In this document: positions 8,469 through 19,619 of the stretch, piece after piece
Layout: every line of letters begins with the position of its first letter
Numbering within the stretch: the first letter of the stretch is position 1
Source: Pseudescherichia sp031998825
GTDB taxonomy: Bacteria; Pseudomonadota; Gammaproteobacteria; Enterobacterales; Enterobacteriaceae
Direction: 5' to 3'
Length of the DNA stretch: 64,000 nucleotides
Assembly: GCF_031998825.1 (NCBI RefSeq)
Contig: NZ_DAMACX010000024.1
Coordinates: 6,832-70,831 of the forward strand
Notes under the pieces: model-generated
Seen by the model: the letters and a program-made list of their open reading frames with translations, nothing else
The model's database searches: none
What the model was told of the DNA's origin: nothing
Program-made: the position numbers and the translations under genes

Positions 8469-9710
8469 TTAGCTACGCAGGGCGTTTTTCGCCAGGCGCT
8501 CGTCTTCCGCCATACAGGCCGCAGCGGTAAAGAGCACGTCGGTAGAGGAGTTCAGCGCCGTCTCGCAGGAGTCCTGCAGCACACCAATGATAAAGCCTAC
8601 CGCCACTACCTGCATGGCGATATCGTTCGGGATACCGAACATATTACAGGCCAGCGGGATCAGCAGCAGCGAGCCACCCGCCACGCCGGAAGCACCGCAG
8701 GCGCACAGGGAGGCCACCACGCTCAGCAGCAGTGCCGTAGGCAGATCCACCGGAATACCCAGAGTATGAACCGCCGCCAGGGTCAGTACCGTGATGGTGA
8801 TCGCCGCGCCTGCCATGTTAATGGTTGCACCCAGCGGCACGGAGACGGAGTAGGTGTCGCGATCCAGGTTTAGCTTTTCGCACAGCGCCATGTTAACCGG
8901 AATGTTGGCCGCCGAGCTGCGGGTAAAGAAGGCGTAGACCCCGCTCTCGCGCAGGCAGGTAAACACCAGCGGATAGGGGTTGCGGCGGATCTTCCAGAAC
9001 ACCAGCAGCGGGTTGATGACCAGCGCGACCAGCAGCATGCAGCCGATCAGGACGACCAGCAGCTGGGCATAGCCAAACAGGGTGTCAAAACCGGTAGTGG
9101 CGAGAGTAGAGGCAACCAGGCCGAAGATACCGATTGGGGCGAAACGGATCACCAGCTGTACGATAAAGGTTACCGCGCTGGAGACATCATTCAGCAGATT
9201 TTTGGTCGTCTCGTTACCGTGGCGTAGGGCAAAGCCCAAACCGACGGCCCAGACCAGAATGCCGATGTAGTTGGCGTTCAGCAGAGCATCGATCGGGTTA
9301 GAGACCATGCTCATCAGCAGACCGCGCAGCACCTCAACGATGCCTGACGGCGGCGTAATCTCCGTTGCGCCGGTAACCAGATGCAGCGTTGAAGGGAACA
9401 GGAAGCTGAACACCACCGCCGTTAGCGCGGCGGAGAAGGTGCCCAGCAGATAGAGAAACAGAATAGGGCGAATACTGGTTTTCTGCCCGTGCTGGTGGTT
9501 GGCGATAGAGGCCATCACCAGCATCAGGACCAGCACCGGCGCGACGGCCTTCAATGCGCCTACAAAGAGAGTACCCAGCAGACCCACGGCAATCGCCGCG
9601 GGCTTGGAGAGCCACGCAAGCAGAATACCGAGCACCAGCCCGACAAGGATCTGTTTAACAAGACTGCCCTGCATAATATGCTTGAGCAGGCCAGACGGTT
9701 GTGTAGCCAT
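8469..9710 (-). CDS. sstT: Serine/threonine:Na+ symporter SstT
   Basis: 413 residues, DAACS (glutamate-symporter) family. The signatures are present: a serine-rich re-entrant region (FFTRSSAANIPVNM, residues ~258-271) and PLGATINMAGAAITI (residues ~288-302) that binds sodium. It imports serine and threonine into the cytoplasm. Monocistronic, with 208 bp of upstream DNA before alx and a convergent relation to uxaCA. Confidence 0.95.
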   Translation of the reverse strand: MATQPSGLLKHIMQGSLVKQILVGLVLGILLAWLSKPAAIAVGLLGTLFVGALKAVAPVLVLMLVMASIANHQHGQKTSIRPILFLYLLGTFSAALTAVVFSFLFPSTLHLVTGATEITPPSGIVEVLRGLLMSMVSNPIDALLNANYIGILVWAVGLGFALRHGNETTKNLLNDVSSAVTFIVQLVIRFAPIGIFGLVASTLATTGFDTLFGYAQLLVVLIGCMLLVALVINPLLVFWKIRRNPYPLVFTCLRESGVYAFFTRSSAANIPVNMALCEKLNLDRDTYSVSVPLGATINMAGAAITITVLTLAAVHTLGIPVDLPTALLLSVVASLCACGASGVAGGSLLLIPLACNMFGIPNDIAMQVVAVGFIIGVLQDSCETALNSSTDVLFTAAACMAEDERLAKNALRS

Positions 9711-9886
9711 GATAGTTCCTTAAGTGAAATTGCGTTCCAGCCGGAATGTGCTCTATGTCACGTTTATGTCCGGATGTAACTGAATGTTTGCCTGGTTGAG
9801 TATATGGAAAGAACTATCGAGGGGAAGTGCAACGTGCTGGATTTTACGTGTTGCGTCATATTTTTTAACTAAGTATTTACATTTTT

Positions 9887-9910
9887 CCGGGCGGCGCTCA
9901 CGCCGCCCGG
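9887..9910. other. Perfect 10-bp stem hairpin after alx
   Basis: CCGGGCGGCG-CTCA-CGCCGCCCGG lies 8 bp beyond the alx stop. There is no T-run after it on the minus strand, so it is not a canonical Rho-independent terminator for alx; it may protect the mRNA 3' end or be a REP remnant. Confidence 0.6.
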
Positions 9911-9918
9911 CGTAATCA

Positions 9919-10887
9919 TTATGAGAGTCGCTGCTTCTTGTCGTTCTGATGGTTAACCCAGGCGTTAATCAGCAGGGTCACCGCCAGGATCCCACCTACT
10001 ACGCCCAGTGAGATGGCGATTGGGATGTGGTAGAAATCGACAATCAGCATTTTGATACCGATAAACACCAGGATCACCGACAGACCATACTTCAGCATCG
10101 CAAAACGCTCCGCCACGCCTGCCAGCAGGAAGTACATCGCACGCAGGCCAAGGATCGCGAACAGGTTCGAGGTCAGCACGATAAACGGGTCGGTGGTGAC
10201 GGCAAAGATCGCCGGGATGCTATCGACCGCGAAGATCACGTCGCTCAGCTCGACGAGGATCAGCACCAGCAGCAGCGGCGTGGCATACAGCAGGCCGTTG
10301 TGTCGCACGAAGAAGTGCTCGTTCTCAATGGTATCGGTCATGCGCAGATGGCCGCGCAGCCAGCGTACCATCGGCTTGTCGCCAATCCCGGCCTCGTCCT
10401 CTTTCGCCAGCGCCATTTTGACCCCGGTAAAGAGCAGGAAGGCACCGAAGACGTAGAGCAGCCACTCGAACTGGGAGATCAGCCAGCTACCGGCGAAGAT
10501 CATGATGGTACGCAGCACAATCGCGCCCAGTACGCCATAGATCAGCACCCGGCGTTGTAGAGCAGGCGGGATTGAGAAGTAGCTGAACAGCATCAGCCAG
10601 ACAAAGACGTTATCCACCGCCAGCGCCTTTTCAATTAGGTAGCCGGTGAGGAAGGCGAGCGCCTGTGGATCGGCCACCGCCCGGCCTTCGGTAGAGGCGA
10701 GATACCACCAGAAGGCAGCGTTAAACAGCAGCGAGAGGGTGACCCACAGGATCGACCAACCGGCCGCCTGTTTCATGGTCATGGTATGAGTGCCACGACG
10801 GCCATGAAGCAGAAGGTCGATAGCCAGCATGATCACAACGACTACAGCGAATCCGCCCCACAGGAGCGGTGTGCCGACACTATTCAT
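9919..10887 (-). CDS. alx: Alx, TerC-family manganese exporter
   Basis: 322 residues, TerC family, about nine hydrophobic segments. Conserved acidic motifs in the membrane, EKALAVDNVFVWLMLF (~85-100) and ELSDVIFAVDSIPAIFAV (~212-229), hold the metal-binding Asp residues. E. coli Alx exports Mn2+ and is induced by alkaline pH and manganese through a leader riboswitch, which is visible here just upstream. The start is ATG at 10887, preceded by CAAGGAAC. Confidence 0.95.
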   Translation of the reverse strand: MNSVGTPLLWGGFAVVVVIMLAIDLLLHGRRGTHTMTMKQAAGWSILWVTLSLLFNAAFWWYLASTEGRAVADPQALAFLTGYLIEKALAVDNVFVWLMLFSYFSIPPALQRRVLIYGVLGAIVLRTIMIFAGSWLISQFEWLLYVFGAFLLFTGVKMALAKEDEAGIGDKPMVRWLRGHLRMTDTIENEHFFVRHNGLLYATPLLLVLILVELSDVIFAVDSIPAIFAVTTDPFIVLTSNLFAILGLRAMYFLLAGVAERFAMLKYGLSVILVFIGIKMLIVDFYHIPIAISLGVVGGILAVTLLINAWVNHQNDKKQRLS

Positions 10888-10964
10888 AGAGAGTTCCTTG
10901 CAGTAAAAACAAAAACGGCCAACGTCGAAAGACGGCAGCCGCTTGTTTTAGATGCACAGGGACC

Positions 10965-11075
10965 CGCCTTTCGGCAAGGTCTCACTTACACCCTTTTCAG
11001 GATGCCCGGCGACCGGATGCGTAAACGCATCGTAATGACGACCTGCCGGCGAAGAAGTTACTCCCCTTTGCTAGT
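10965..11075 (-). ncRNA. yybP-ykoY manganese riboswitch / alx pH-responsive element
   Basis: The minus strand holds the conserved parts of the yybP-ykoY aptamer in order: AAAGGGGAGTAA at 11069-11058, a variable stem, and GTGAGACCTTGCC at 10985-10973. In E. coli this element (PRE) lets Mn2+ and alkaline pH open alx translation. It lies ~80-180 bases upstream of the alx start, the normal distance. Edges are approximate. Confidence 0.85.
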
Positions 11076-11135
11076 AACAAAATATGTCAGAGCTGAGAGG
11101 GCGTCAACGTCTGCCCCCTCTGGTTTTACATACCT

Positions 11136-12137
11136 TTACGCCGGTAGGTCGAGCCGGGCTGCGTCATCTGCGGGAAACACTACGCCGGTCTGGCGACGGA
11201 TCTCGGTAAGCAATTTCGCCGTAATGCGGCTCACCTCAAGGCCCGCGTGGTTAACCGCGTTCTCATCCACCAGTTGAGCAAACCGCTCCGCTTCATAAAG
11301 CATGGTGTTGATATGCTGTGGCTGGGTGATCTCCTGCGGCTTACCGCCGCGTGGCACAAACGATACCCGCTGGCACTCGGAAAGGTGATCGATGACCAGC
11401 GCACCCTCTTCCCCCTGAATCTCGCTTGCCAGCGAGGAGTCGCTGACCTTCGAGTGCTGTAGGGTCACGCTGAAGTCGCCATAGTTCAGCACCGCCACGC
11501 CGTGACCGTCAACGCCGCTCGGCAGCAGGCTGGCGGTAGCCTGCACGCTCTGCGGCTCGCCCCACAGTGCGACCGCCGACGCCAGGCAGTAGAAGCCGAT
11601 ATCCATGATCGAGCCGTTAGAGAAGGCCGGATTGAAGGTATTAGGATTCTCACCGTTGAGGTAGCGCGGATAGCGCGAGGAGTACTGGCAGTAGTTAAAG
11701 AATACCTTCCGCAGCCTGCCTACCTTCGGCAGCGACTGCTGCACCAGCTGGAAGTTGGGCAGCGCGCCGGTCTTAAAGGCTTCAAACAGCACCACGCCGT
11801 TTGCCCGTGCGACCGCGATGGCTGCCTCGGCCTCCTGCAGGTTCGAGGCCAGCGGCTTCTCGCAGATCACATGCTTTTTATGGCGCAAAAAAAGCTCGGT
11901 CTGCGGGAAGTGCAGGGAGTTCGGGCTGGCGACATAGACCGCATCGATAGCGTCACTCTGGGCCAGGGCGTCGAGAGAGGTAAAGAGGTGCTCGACGGGA
12001 TAATCGCTGGCAAAGTGCTCGGCCTGCTCAAGGCTGCGGGAGTAAACGCCGGTCAGCTTCAGCTTGCCGGTCTCATGGGCGGCATCAACGAACTGGCGGG
12101 TGATCCAGTTGGTGCCAACGACTGCGAAACGTATCAT
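11136..12137 (-). CDS. ygjR: YgjR, Gfo/Idh/MocA-family oxidoreductase
   Basis: 333 residues, close to E. coli YgjR. The N-terminal Rossmann fold (VVGTNWITRQFVDAA, residues ~5-19) and the family EKP motif (HVICEKPLASN, residues ~88-98) identify a Gfo/Idh/MocA NAD(P)-dependent dehydrogenase. The substrate is unknown. The ATG at 12137 was chosen to start at MIRFAVVG; an upstream in-frame ATG adds 12 residues unlike the family. It stands between alx and ygjP on the same strand with its own gap on each side. Confidence 0.9.
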   Translation of the reverse strand: MIRFAVVGTNWITRQFVDAAHETGKLKLTGVYSRSLEQAEHFASDYPVEHLFTSLDALAQSDAIDAVYVASPNSLHFPQTELFLRHKKHVICEKPLASNLQEAEAAIAVARANGVVLFEAFKTGALPNFQLVQQSLPKVGRLRKVFFNYCQYSSRYPRYLNGENPNTFNPAFSNGSIMDIGFYCLASAVALWGEPQSVQATASLLPSGVDGHGVAVLNYGDFSVTLQHSKVSDSSLASEIQGEEGALVIDHLSECQRVSFVPRGGKPQEITQPQHINTMLYEAERFAQLVDENAVNHAGLEVSRITAKLLTEIRRQTGVVFPADDAARLDLPA

Positions 12138-12204
12138 AAATCCTTTATGCTCCATCGGGGACAGTCTGCCCAATGTAGCATGTCAGGATGACAAAACGAG
12201 TGCG

Positions 12205-12708
12205 CTATTGCGCAAAATCGCTAAGCGAGCGGTGGGTCAGCCAGAGACGGGTGTCGAACTCCAGCTGGTGGTACTGCGGCTCCATATAGCAGCAGAGCTG
12301 ATAGAAGGCTTTGTCATGTTCCTTCTCCTTCAAGTGCGCCAGCTCGTGGACGGCGATCATGCGCAAGAACGGCTCCGGCGCACTGCGAAACACGGTGGCG
12401 ATGCGGATCTCCGCCTTGGCCTTCAGCTTGCCGCCCTGTACCCGGGAGACGGCGGTATGCAGGCCGAGGGCGTTCTTCAGAACGTGGATCTTGTTGTCGT
12501 AGGCCACCTTGTTGATCGGCGGCGCGTTGCGCAGGAACTCGCTTTTGAGATCCTGAATATAGCTATAGAGCGCCTTGTCGGTGGTGACGCTGTGCTGGCC
12601 CGGATAGCGCTTCTCCAGCACCTCACCGAGACGGTTTTGCGCAATAAGCGACTGCACCTGGGCCAGCAGATTTTCCGGATAGCCCTGAAGATAGAGAAGA
12701 TTGCTCAA
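12205..12708 (-). CDS. ygjP: YgjP, WLM-type zinc metallopeptidase-like protein
   Basis: 167 residues, the same as E. coli YgjP, when started at TTG 12708 (MSNLLYLQGYPE), with GGGG seven bases upstream. The zinc-protease signature HELAHLKEKEH (two His and a Glu, then a third His) is at about residues 119-129. It belongs to the DUF45 / M48-like family; the biological substrate is not known. Its 5' end faces rlmG, and the two genes are divergent with 86 bp between starts. Confidence 0.9.
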   Translation of the reverse strand: MSNLLYLQGYPENLLAQVQSLIAQNRLGEVLEKRYPGQHSVTTDKALYSYIQDLKSEFLRNAPPINKVAYDNKIHVLKNALGLHTAVSRVQGGKLKAKAEIRIATVFRSAPEPFLRMIAVHELAHLKEKEHDKAFYQLCCYMEPQYHQLEFDTRLWLTHRSLSDFAQ

Positions 12709-12794
12709 TATTGCCCCGCGATAAGAGTTAAAAAAGGGTATACTCACGCCCCCGCTCAGGGGAGAACACCGAATTTTACCATCCAGGAGGGCCG

Positions 12795-13931
12795 ATGAGC
12801 CATTCAGACAACGGTTTCCGTTCACTAAACTTAAAGCGTTTTCCGGAAACGGACGACGTCAACCCGCTGCAGGCGTGGGAAGCGGCCGATGAGTATCTGC
12901 TGCAGCAGCTGGACGAAACCGAAATCAGCGGCCCGGTCCTGATTTTTAACGATCACTTTGGTGCGCTAGCCTGTGCGCTGGTGGAGCATACGCCTTTCAG
13001 CATTGGCGACTCTTACCTAAGTGAGCTGGCGACCCGGGAGAACCTGCGCCACAACGAGCTGGATGAGGGCAGCGTCACCTTCCTCGACAGCACGGCCGCT
13101 TATCCGGCCGCCCCGGGCGTGGTGCTGATCAAGATCCCGAAAACCCTCGCGCTGCTGGAGCAGCAGCTGCGCGCTTTGCGTCAGGTTGTGACGCCAGAGA
13201 CGCGGATTATCGCTGGCACCAAGGCCCGCGATATCCACACCTCTACGCTGGAGCTGTTTGAGAAGGTCCTCGGTCCGACCACCACCACGCTGGCGTGGAA
13301 AAAGGCGCGACTGGTGAACTGCACCTTTAACGCGCCTGCGCTAAACGATGTGCCGGAAACCCTGAGCTGGAAGCTGGACGGCACGCCGTGGACTATCCAT
13401 AACCACGCCAACGTCTTCTCCCGTACCGGGCTGGATATAGGCGCGCGCTTCTTCCTCCAGCACCTGCCGGAAAACCTGGAGGGGGAGATTGTCGATCTCG
13501 GCTGCGGTAACGGCGTGATTGGCCTGACCCTGCTGGAGAAGAACCCCGAGGCGCAGGTGGTGTTTGTTGATGAGTCGCCGATGGCGGTGGCCTCCAGCCG
13601 CCTGAACGTTGAGACCAACATGCCTGAAGCGCAGGAGCGCTGCGAGTTCATGATCAACAACGCGCTCTCCGGCGTAGAGCCGTACCGCTTCAACGCGGTG
13701 TTCTGCAACCCGCCGTTCCACCAGAAGCATGCCCTGACGGACAATATCGCCTGGGAGATGTTCCACCATGCTCGTCGCTGCCTGAAAACCAACGGCGAGC
13801 TGTATATTGTTGCCAACCGTCACCTCGACTACTTCCACAAGCTGAAGAAGATCTTTGGTAACTGCGCTACCGTCGCGACTAACAACAAGTTTGTGGTGCT
13901 GAAGGCGGTGAAGCTGGCGCGCAGGCGTTAA
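12795..13931 (+). CDS. rlmG: 23S rRNA m2G1835 methyltransferase RlmG
   Basis: 378 residues, equal to E. coli RlmG. Two Rossmann-like halves are present; the catalytic one has the SAM motif VDLGCGNGVIGL (~230-241) and the target-base motif NPPF (residues ~303-306, FCNPPFHQ). It methylates N2 of G1835 in 23S rRNA before assembly. AGGAGGG precedes the ATG. Divergent from ygjP; a REP element follows. Confidence 0.96.
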   Translation: MSHSDNGFRSLNLKRFPETDDVNPLQAWEAADEYLLQQLDETEISGPVLIFNDHFGALACALVEHTPFSIGDSYLSELATRENLRHNELDEGSVTFLDSTAAYPAAPGVVLIKIPKTLALLEQQLRALRQVVTPETRIIAGTKARDIHTSTLELFEKVLGPTTTTLAWKKARLVNCTFNAPALNDVPETLSWKLDGTPWTIHNHANVFSRTGLDIGARFFLQHLPENLEGEIVDLGCGNGVIGLTLLEKNPEAQVVFVDESPMAVASSRLNVETNMPEAQERCEFMINNALSGVEPYRFNAVFCNPPFHQKHALTDNIAWEMFHHARRCLKTNGELYIVANRHLDYFHKLKKIFGNCATVATNNKFVVLKAVKLARRR

Positions 13932-13960
13932 TTCCCATTCCGGCGGAGTGGTCGTGATTT

Positions 13961-13991
13961 TGTAGGCCCGGTAAGCGTAGCGCCACCGGGC
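13961..13991. repeat. REP-type palindrome between rlmG and fadH
   Basis: GGCCCGGTAAGCG … CGCCACCGGGCG is one REP unit of the same family as those at 8432, 25236 and 62886, at the convergent ends of rlmG and fadH. Confidence 0.75.
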
Positions 13992-13996
13992 GTATG

Positions 13997-16015
13997 TTAA
14001 ATCGCTAACGCTAACGTTGTTCCCTGGGCGATGGCGCGGCGGGCGTCCAGCTCCATCGCCACGTCGCAGCCGCCAATCAGATGCACCGTTTTTCCTGCCG
14101 CACGCAGCGGATCGGCCAGATCCCGACGCGGCTCCTGACCCGCACAGAGCACCACGTGATCCACCGCCAGCAGCTGCGGTTCACCGTTGATCGTGACGTG
14201 CAGCCCTTCGTCGTCGACCTTCTGGTAGCTCACCGCCGGGATCATCTTCACCCCACGCGACAGCAGCGTGGCGCGGTGGATCCAGCCGGTGGTCTTCCCC
14301 AGCCCCTCGCCGGGTTTGCCTGGCTTACGCTGAAGCATCACAATCTGCCTCGGACTTTTAGGCTGGAGCGCCCCCTCGGGACGCAGGCCGCCCACCTGCC
14401 GTAAGCTGGTATCGATTCCCCACTCAACGCAAAACTCGGCAATGTTCTGGCTGGATGGCTCTCCCGGCTGGCTCAGGTACATGGCAGTATCGAAACCGAT
14501 GCCGCCGCAGCCGATGATCGCCACCTTCGCACCCACCGGCATCTTGTCGCGCAGCACCGCCAGGTAGGTCAGCACCTTCGGATGATCGATCCCCTCGATC
14601 GGCGGGATCCGTGGCTCAATGCCGCAGGCGAGGATCGTTTCGTCAAAGTCGATAAGATCCTCTGCGACCACCAGCCGGTTGAGCTGCAAACGGACGCCGG
14701 TGATATCGATCATCCGCCGGTAGTAGCGCAGGGTTTCATAGAACTCCTCTTTGCCGGGGATCTGCTTGGCGATATTGAACTGGCCGCCGATCTCCGCTCC
14801 CGCATCGAACAGCGTCACCTGATGGCCGCGCTGGGCAGCGTTCACCGCAAAGGCCAGACCCGCAGGGCCTGCGCCGACCACCGCCAGCTTTTTCGCTTTT
14901 ACTGCCGGAACGATCGGCATCAGCGTCTCGTGACAGGCGCGGGGATTGACGAGGCAGGAGGTCACCTCGCCGACAAAAATCCGATCGAGGCAGGCCTGGT
15001 TGCAGCCGATGCAGGTATTGATCTCCGCCTCGCGACCGCTCTGCGCCTTCGACAGGATCTCGGCATCGGCTAGGAAGGGGCGGGCCATCGACACCATATC
15101 CGCATCGCCGCGCGCCAGCACCTCGTCGGCAACGCCGGGATCGTTAATCCGGTTGGTGGTGATCAGCGGCACCGAAACGTGGCCCTTCAGCTTGCGCGTC
15201 ACCCAGCTAAAGGCGGCACGCGGCACCGGCGTGGCGATGGTGGGAATGCGCGCCTCGTGCCAGCCAATCCCGGTGTTGATGAGGGTTGCGCCTACGGCCT
15301 CCACGGCTTTTGCCAGCTGCACTGTCTCCTCGAAGGTGCCGCCGTCCTCGACTAAATCGAGCATCGACAGGCGGTAGATAATAATAAAATCGCTGCCCAC
15401 GCGCTGCCGTACGGTGCGTACCACCTCGGTCGCAAAACGCATTCGGCGGGTGTAATTACCTCCCCACTCATCCTCGCGCTGGTTGGTTCTGGCCGCGAGA
15501 AACTCGTTAATCAGATACCCCTCTGACCCCATGATCTCCACCCCATCGTAGCCCGCCTCGCGTGCAAGCAGGGCGCAGCGGGCGAAATCTTCGATCAGGG
15601 CCAGGATCTCATCATGGGTCAGAGCATGGGGCGTAAAGCGGTTGATAGGTGCCCGAATAGCGGAGGGAGCCACCAGCTGCGGCTGATAGCTGTAGCGCCC
15701 GGTGTGCAGGATCTGCAGGGCGATTTTGCCGCCCTCCTGATGTACCGCGCCGGTGACCAACTGATGATGCGGCAGCTGGCTGGCATCGCACAGCGCCGCA
15801 CCGCCCGCCATCGTCACGCCAGAGAGCGCTGGGGCCACGCCGCCGGTGACAATCAGCGCTACGCCGTGACGGGCGCGTTCGGCGTAGAAAGCCGCGAGAC
15901 GTTCAGGGCCGTCGGGACGCTCCTCAAGGCCGGTATGCATCGAGCCCATCAGCACGCGGTTTTTCAGAGTGGTAAAGCCCAGATCGAGAGGGGCAAACAG
16001 CGACGAATAGCGCAT
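13997..16015 (-). CDS. fadH: 2,4-dienoyl-CoA reductase FadH
   Basis: 672 residues, full length. The N-terminal OYE-type FMN barrel (residues ~1-330), the 4Fe-4S cysteine cluster (CIGCNQAC, then SCLVNP, residues ~335-360), the FAD motif VVGAGPAGLAFAVNAA (~376-391) and the NADPH motif IIGCGGIGFD are in the usual order. It reduces 2,4-dienoyl-CoA during beta-oxidation of unsaturated fatty acids. Monocistronic. Confidence 0.97.
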   Translation of the reverse strand: MRYSSLFAPLDLGFTTLKNRVLMGSMHTGLEERPDGPERLAAFYAERARHGVALIVTGGVAPALSGVTMAGGAALCDASQLPHHQLVTGAVHQEGGKIALQILHTGRYSYQPQLVAPSAIRAPINRFTPHALTHDEILALIEDFARCALLAREAGYDGVEIMGSEGYLINEFLAARTNQREDEWGGNYTRRMRFATEVVRTVRQRVGSDFIIIYRLSMLDLVEDGGTFEETVQLAKAVEAVGATLINTGIGWHEARIPTIATPVPRAAFSWVTRKLKGHVSVPLITTNRINDPGVADEVLARGDADMVSMARPFLADAEILSKAQSGREAEINTCIGCNQACLDRIFVGEVTSCLVNPRACHETLMPIVPAVKAKKLAVVGAGPAGLAFAVNAAQRGHQVTLFDAGAEIGGQFNIAKQIPGKEEFYETLRYYRRMIDITGVRLQLNRLVVAEDLIDFDETILACGIEPRIPPIEGIDHPKVLTYLAVLRDKMPVGAKVAIIGCGGIGFDTAMYLSQPGEPSSQNIAEFCVEWGIDTSLRQVGGLRPEGALQPKSPRQIVMLQRKPGKPGEGLGKTTGWIHRATLLSRGVKMIPAVSYQKVDDEGLHVTINGEPQLLAVDHVVLCAGQEPRRDLADPLRAAGKTVHLIGGCDVAMELDARRAIAQGTTLALAI

Positions 16016-16163
16016 TGTCTCTTCCAGTATAAAATTATTGTTATGTGGTCGGATGAGTTCTAATTTAGCCGTCGCAGAATAAAAGGGAAAAGGGGCGTGA
16101 AACAGTTGTGATGAGATTCAAAGAATGGCGTTGGCCCCTCTCCGCAGTGAGGGGCCAACGTAG

Positions 16164-17543
<1,380 letters not shown>

Positions 17544-17834
17544 AATGAGCTCCCGGGGATGGCGTATCACGCGATACTGCATAAATTATTGCAGGGATTA
17601 CGCCACTTCGGCACGGGTAGCAAAAATCGGGATAAACGCCAGGTCAAAACAGGACTGTGCAAAATTTAATCATGCCAAATTATGTCAAATGTACCGAACC
17701 ACGGGGCATTTTAGGATGGATTTTGCAGCTTGGCGCGATGTGCTGCACCAGATGAGTGCAGAATATGCTGCGCAGAAGGGCATATAAAAAGTGCGGTTTA
17801 GCGGCATTTTGCGATCGCGATCGGTTTTAACAAC

Positions 17835-17861
17835 TAAAGATAAATTTTTTACCGCCGAAAA
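17835..17861 (+). promoter_or_regulatory. FliA (sigma-28) promoter of aer
   Basis: TAAAGATA-N11-GCCGAAAA matches the flagellar sigma-28 consensus TAAAGTTT-N11-GCCGATAA at thirteen of sixteen positions with exact spacing. It lies 49 bp upstream of the aer start. E. coli aer is a FliA class III gene. Confidence 0.85.
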
Positions 17862-17910
17862 ATGATTAGTCTAAAAAATTAACATATAACACCTGCAAGG
17901 AATGCCCGCC

Positions 17911-19431
17911 ATGTCCTCTCAACGCTATGTCACCCAGAACGAGTACCTGCTGGATGATGACACCACCCTGATGTCGACCACCGATCTGCAAAGCTACCTG
18001 ACCCACGCTAACGATACCTTTGTTCAGGTGAGCGGCTATACGCTTAACGAGCTGCTGGGTCAGCCACACAACCTGGTTCGCCACCCGGACATGCCGAAAG
18101 CGGCCTTTGCCGATATGTGGTACACGCTTCAGCAGGGGGAGCCGTGGAGCGGGATCGTGAAAAACCGCCGTAAAAACGGCGATCACTACTGGGTGCGGGC
18201 TAACGCGGTGCCGGTGGTGCGTAACGGCAAAACAACGGGCTATATGTCTATCCGTAACCGGGCAACGCCGGAAGAGATCGCCGCGGTTGAGCCGCTCTAC
18301 AAGGCGCTGAACGAGGGGCGCTGCAGCAAGCGCATCCACAAAGGTCTGGTGGTGCGTAAGGGCTGGCTCGGCAGGCTGCCAGCCATGCCGCTGCGCTGGC
18401 GGGTCCGCGGCGTGATGGCGGTGCTGTTTGCGCTGCTGGCGGCCTCGCTCATGCTAAGCCATGCCGGATGGAGCGCGCTGGCGGCCAGCGCGGTGGTGAT
18501 GCTGCTCGGCACATGGCTGTTTGAGCAGCAGATCGTCCGCCCGGTAGAGAACGTAGCGCGTCAGGCGCTGAAGGTCGCCACCGGCGAGCGGAACAGCGTC
18601 GATCACCTGAACCGCAGCGACGAGCTGGGACTCACCCTGCGCGCGGTTGGCCAGCTGGGCCTGATGTGCCGCTGGTTAATTAATGATATTTCCAGTCAGG
18701 TAGCCAGCGTGCGTAACGGCAGCGATCGCCTGGCACAGGGCAATGAAGATCTCAATGACCGCACCCGCCAGACGGTCACCAACGTTCAGCAGACCGTGGC
18801 AACCATGAACCAGATGGCAGCCTCGGTACAGAGCAACTCCGAAACCGCTGCCGAAGTCGATAAGCTATCGATGGAGGCCAGCACGGCCGCGAGCGAAGGC
18901 GGGGAGGCGATGCAGACGGTGGTGAAAACCATGGATGACATTGCCGACAGCACGCAGCGTATCGGCTCGATCACCTCGCTTATTAATGATATCGCTTTCC
19001 AGACCAATATTCTGGCGCTCAACGCGGCGGTTGAGGCGGCTCGCGCCGGGGAGCAGGGCAAAGGCTTTGCCGTGGTGGCCGGGGAGGTTCGTCACCTGGC
19101 AAACCGCAGCGCTAACGCGGCCAATGATATCCGCAAGCTGATTGATGCCAGCGCCAGTAAGGTGCAGTCCGGCGCGGATCAGGTTCACGCCGCCGGGCGT
19201 ACCATGGACGACATCGTGGAGCAGGTGAAAAACGTCACGCGTCTGATTGCCCAGATCAGCCACTCTACCTCTGAGCAGGCTACCGGGCTGTCGGAGCTAA
19301 CCCGGGCGGTGGCCGAGCTGGACGGCATCACGCAAAAAAATGCCGAGCTGGTAGAGGAGAGCGCGCAAATTTCTGCGATGGTTAAGCATCGCGCTAACCG
19401 TCTGGAAGATGCGGTTACCGTCCTGCATTAA
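17911..19431 (+). CDS. aer: Aerotaxis and redox receptor Aer
   Basis: 506 residues as in E. coli. The N-terminal PAS domain binds FAD (residues ~20-120; NRRKNGDHYWVRANA). A membrane segment follows at ~165-205, then HAMP and the methyl-accepting signalling domain with the invariant hairpin tip IAFQTNILALNAAVEAARAG. There is no periplasmic domain and no C-terminal NWETF-type tail, as known for Aer. It senses cellular redox state and steers flagella. The ATG at 17911 sits 9 bases after AAGGA; an in-frame ATG at 17902 directly abuts that sequence and is disfavoured. Confidence 0.96.
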   Translation: MSSQRYVTQNEYLLDDDTTLMSTTDLQSYLTHANDTFVQVSGYTLNELLGQPHNLVRHPDMPKAAFADMWYTLQQGEPWSGIVKNRRKNGDHYWVRANAVPVVRNGKTTGYMSIRNRATPEEIAAVEPLYKALNEGRCSKRIHKGLVVRKGWLGRLPAMPLRWRVRGVMAVLFALLAASLMLSHAGWSALAASAVVMLLGTWLFEQQIVRPVENVARQALKVATGERNSVDHLNRSDELGLTLRAVGQLGLMCRWLINDISSQVASVRNGSDRLAQGNEDLNDRTRQTVTNVQQTVATMNQMAASVQSNSETAAEVDKLSMEASTAASEGGEAMQTVVKTMDDIADSTQRIGSITSLINDIAFQTNILALNAAVEAARAGEQGKGFAVVAGEVRHLANRSANAANDIRKLIDASASKVQSGADQVHAAGRTMDDIVEQVKNVTRLIAQISHSTSEQATGLSELTRAVAELDGITQKNAELVEESAQISAMVKHRANRLEDAVTVLH

Positions 19432-19451
19432 TTAGCTGCTTTTATTTGAAG

Positions 19452-19485
19452 CCGCCTGGTTGTTATCAATCAGGCGGTTTTTTTT
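19452..19485 (+). terminator. Rho-independent terminator of aer
   Basis: The 7-bp stem CCGCCTG / CAGGCGG with a 12-base loop is followed by eight T, 20 bp after the aer stop. Confidence 0.9.
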
Positions 19486-19619
19486 GCGATGGTGTAATTA
19501 ATTTTTAATCTATTTGTTAAATCGTGCTACTTGCGGTCATATAACGATCGATGATCCGCCATTAATAGCCTGCGCCTATCCATCATCGGAATTATCCAAT
19601 ATAAAAACGATCAAAGTCA

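Noticed and set aside
9887..9910. Rho-independent terminator after alx
   Set aside because: The stem is perfect but the minus strand continues with A, not T; listed only as a hairpin.
17651..17681. Possible sigma-54 promoter for patA (TGGCATG … TTGCA on the minus strand)
   Set aside because: The GG and GC elements are 14 bases apart instead of 10, so it cannot work as a -24/-12 promoter as written.
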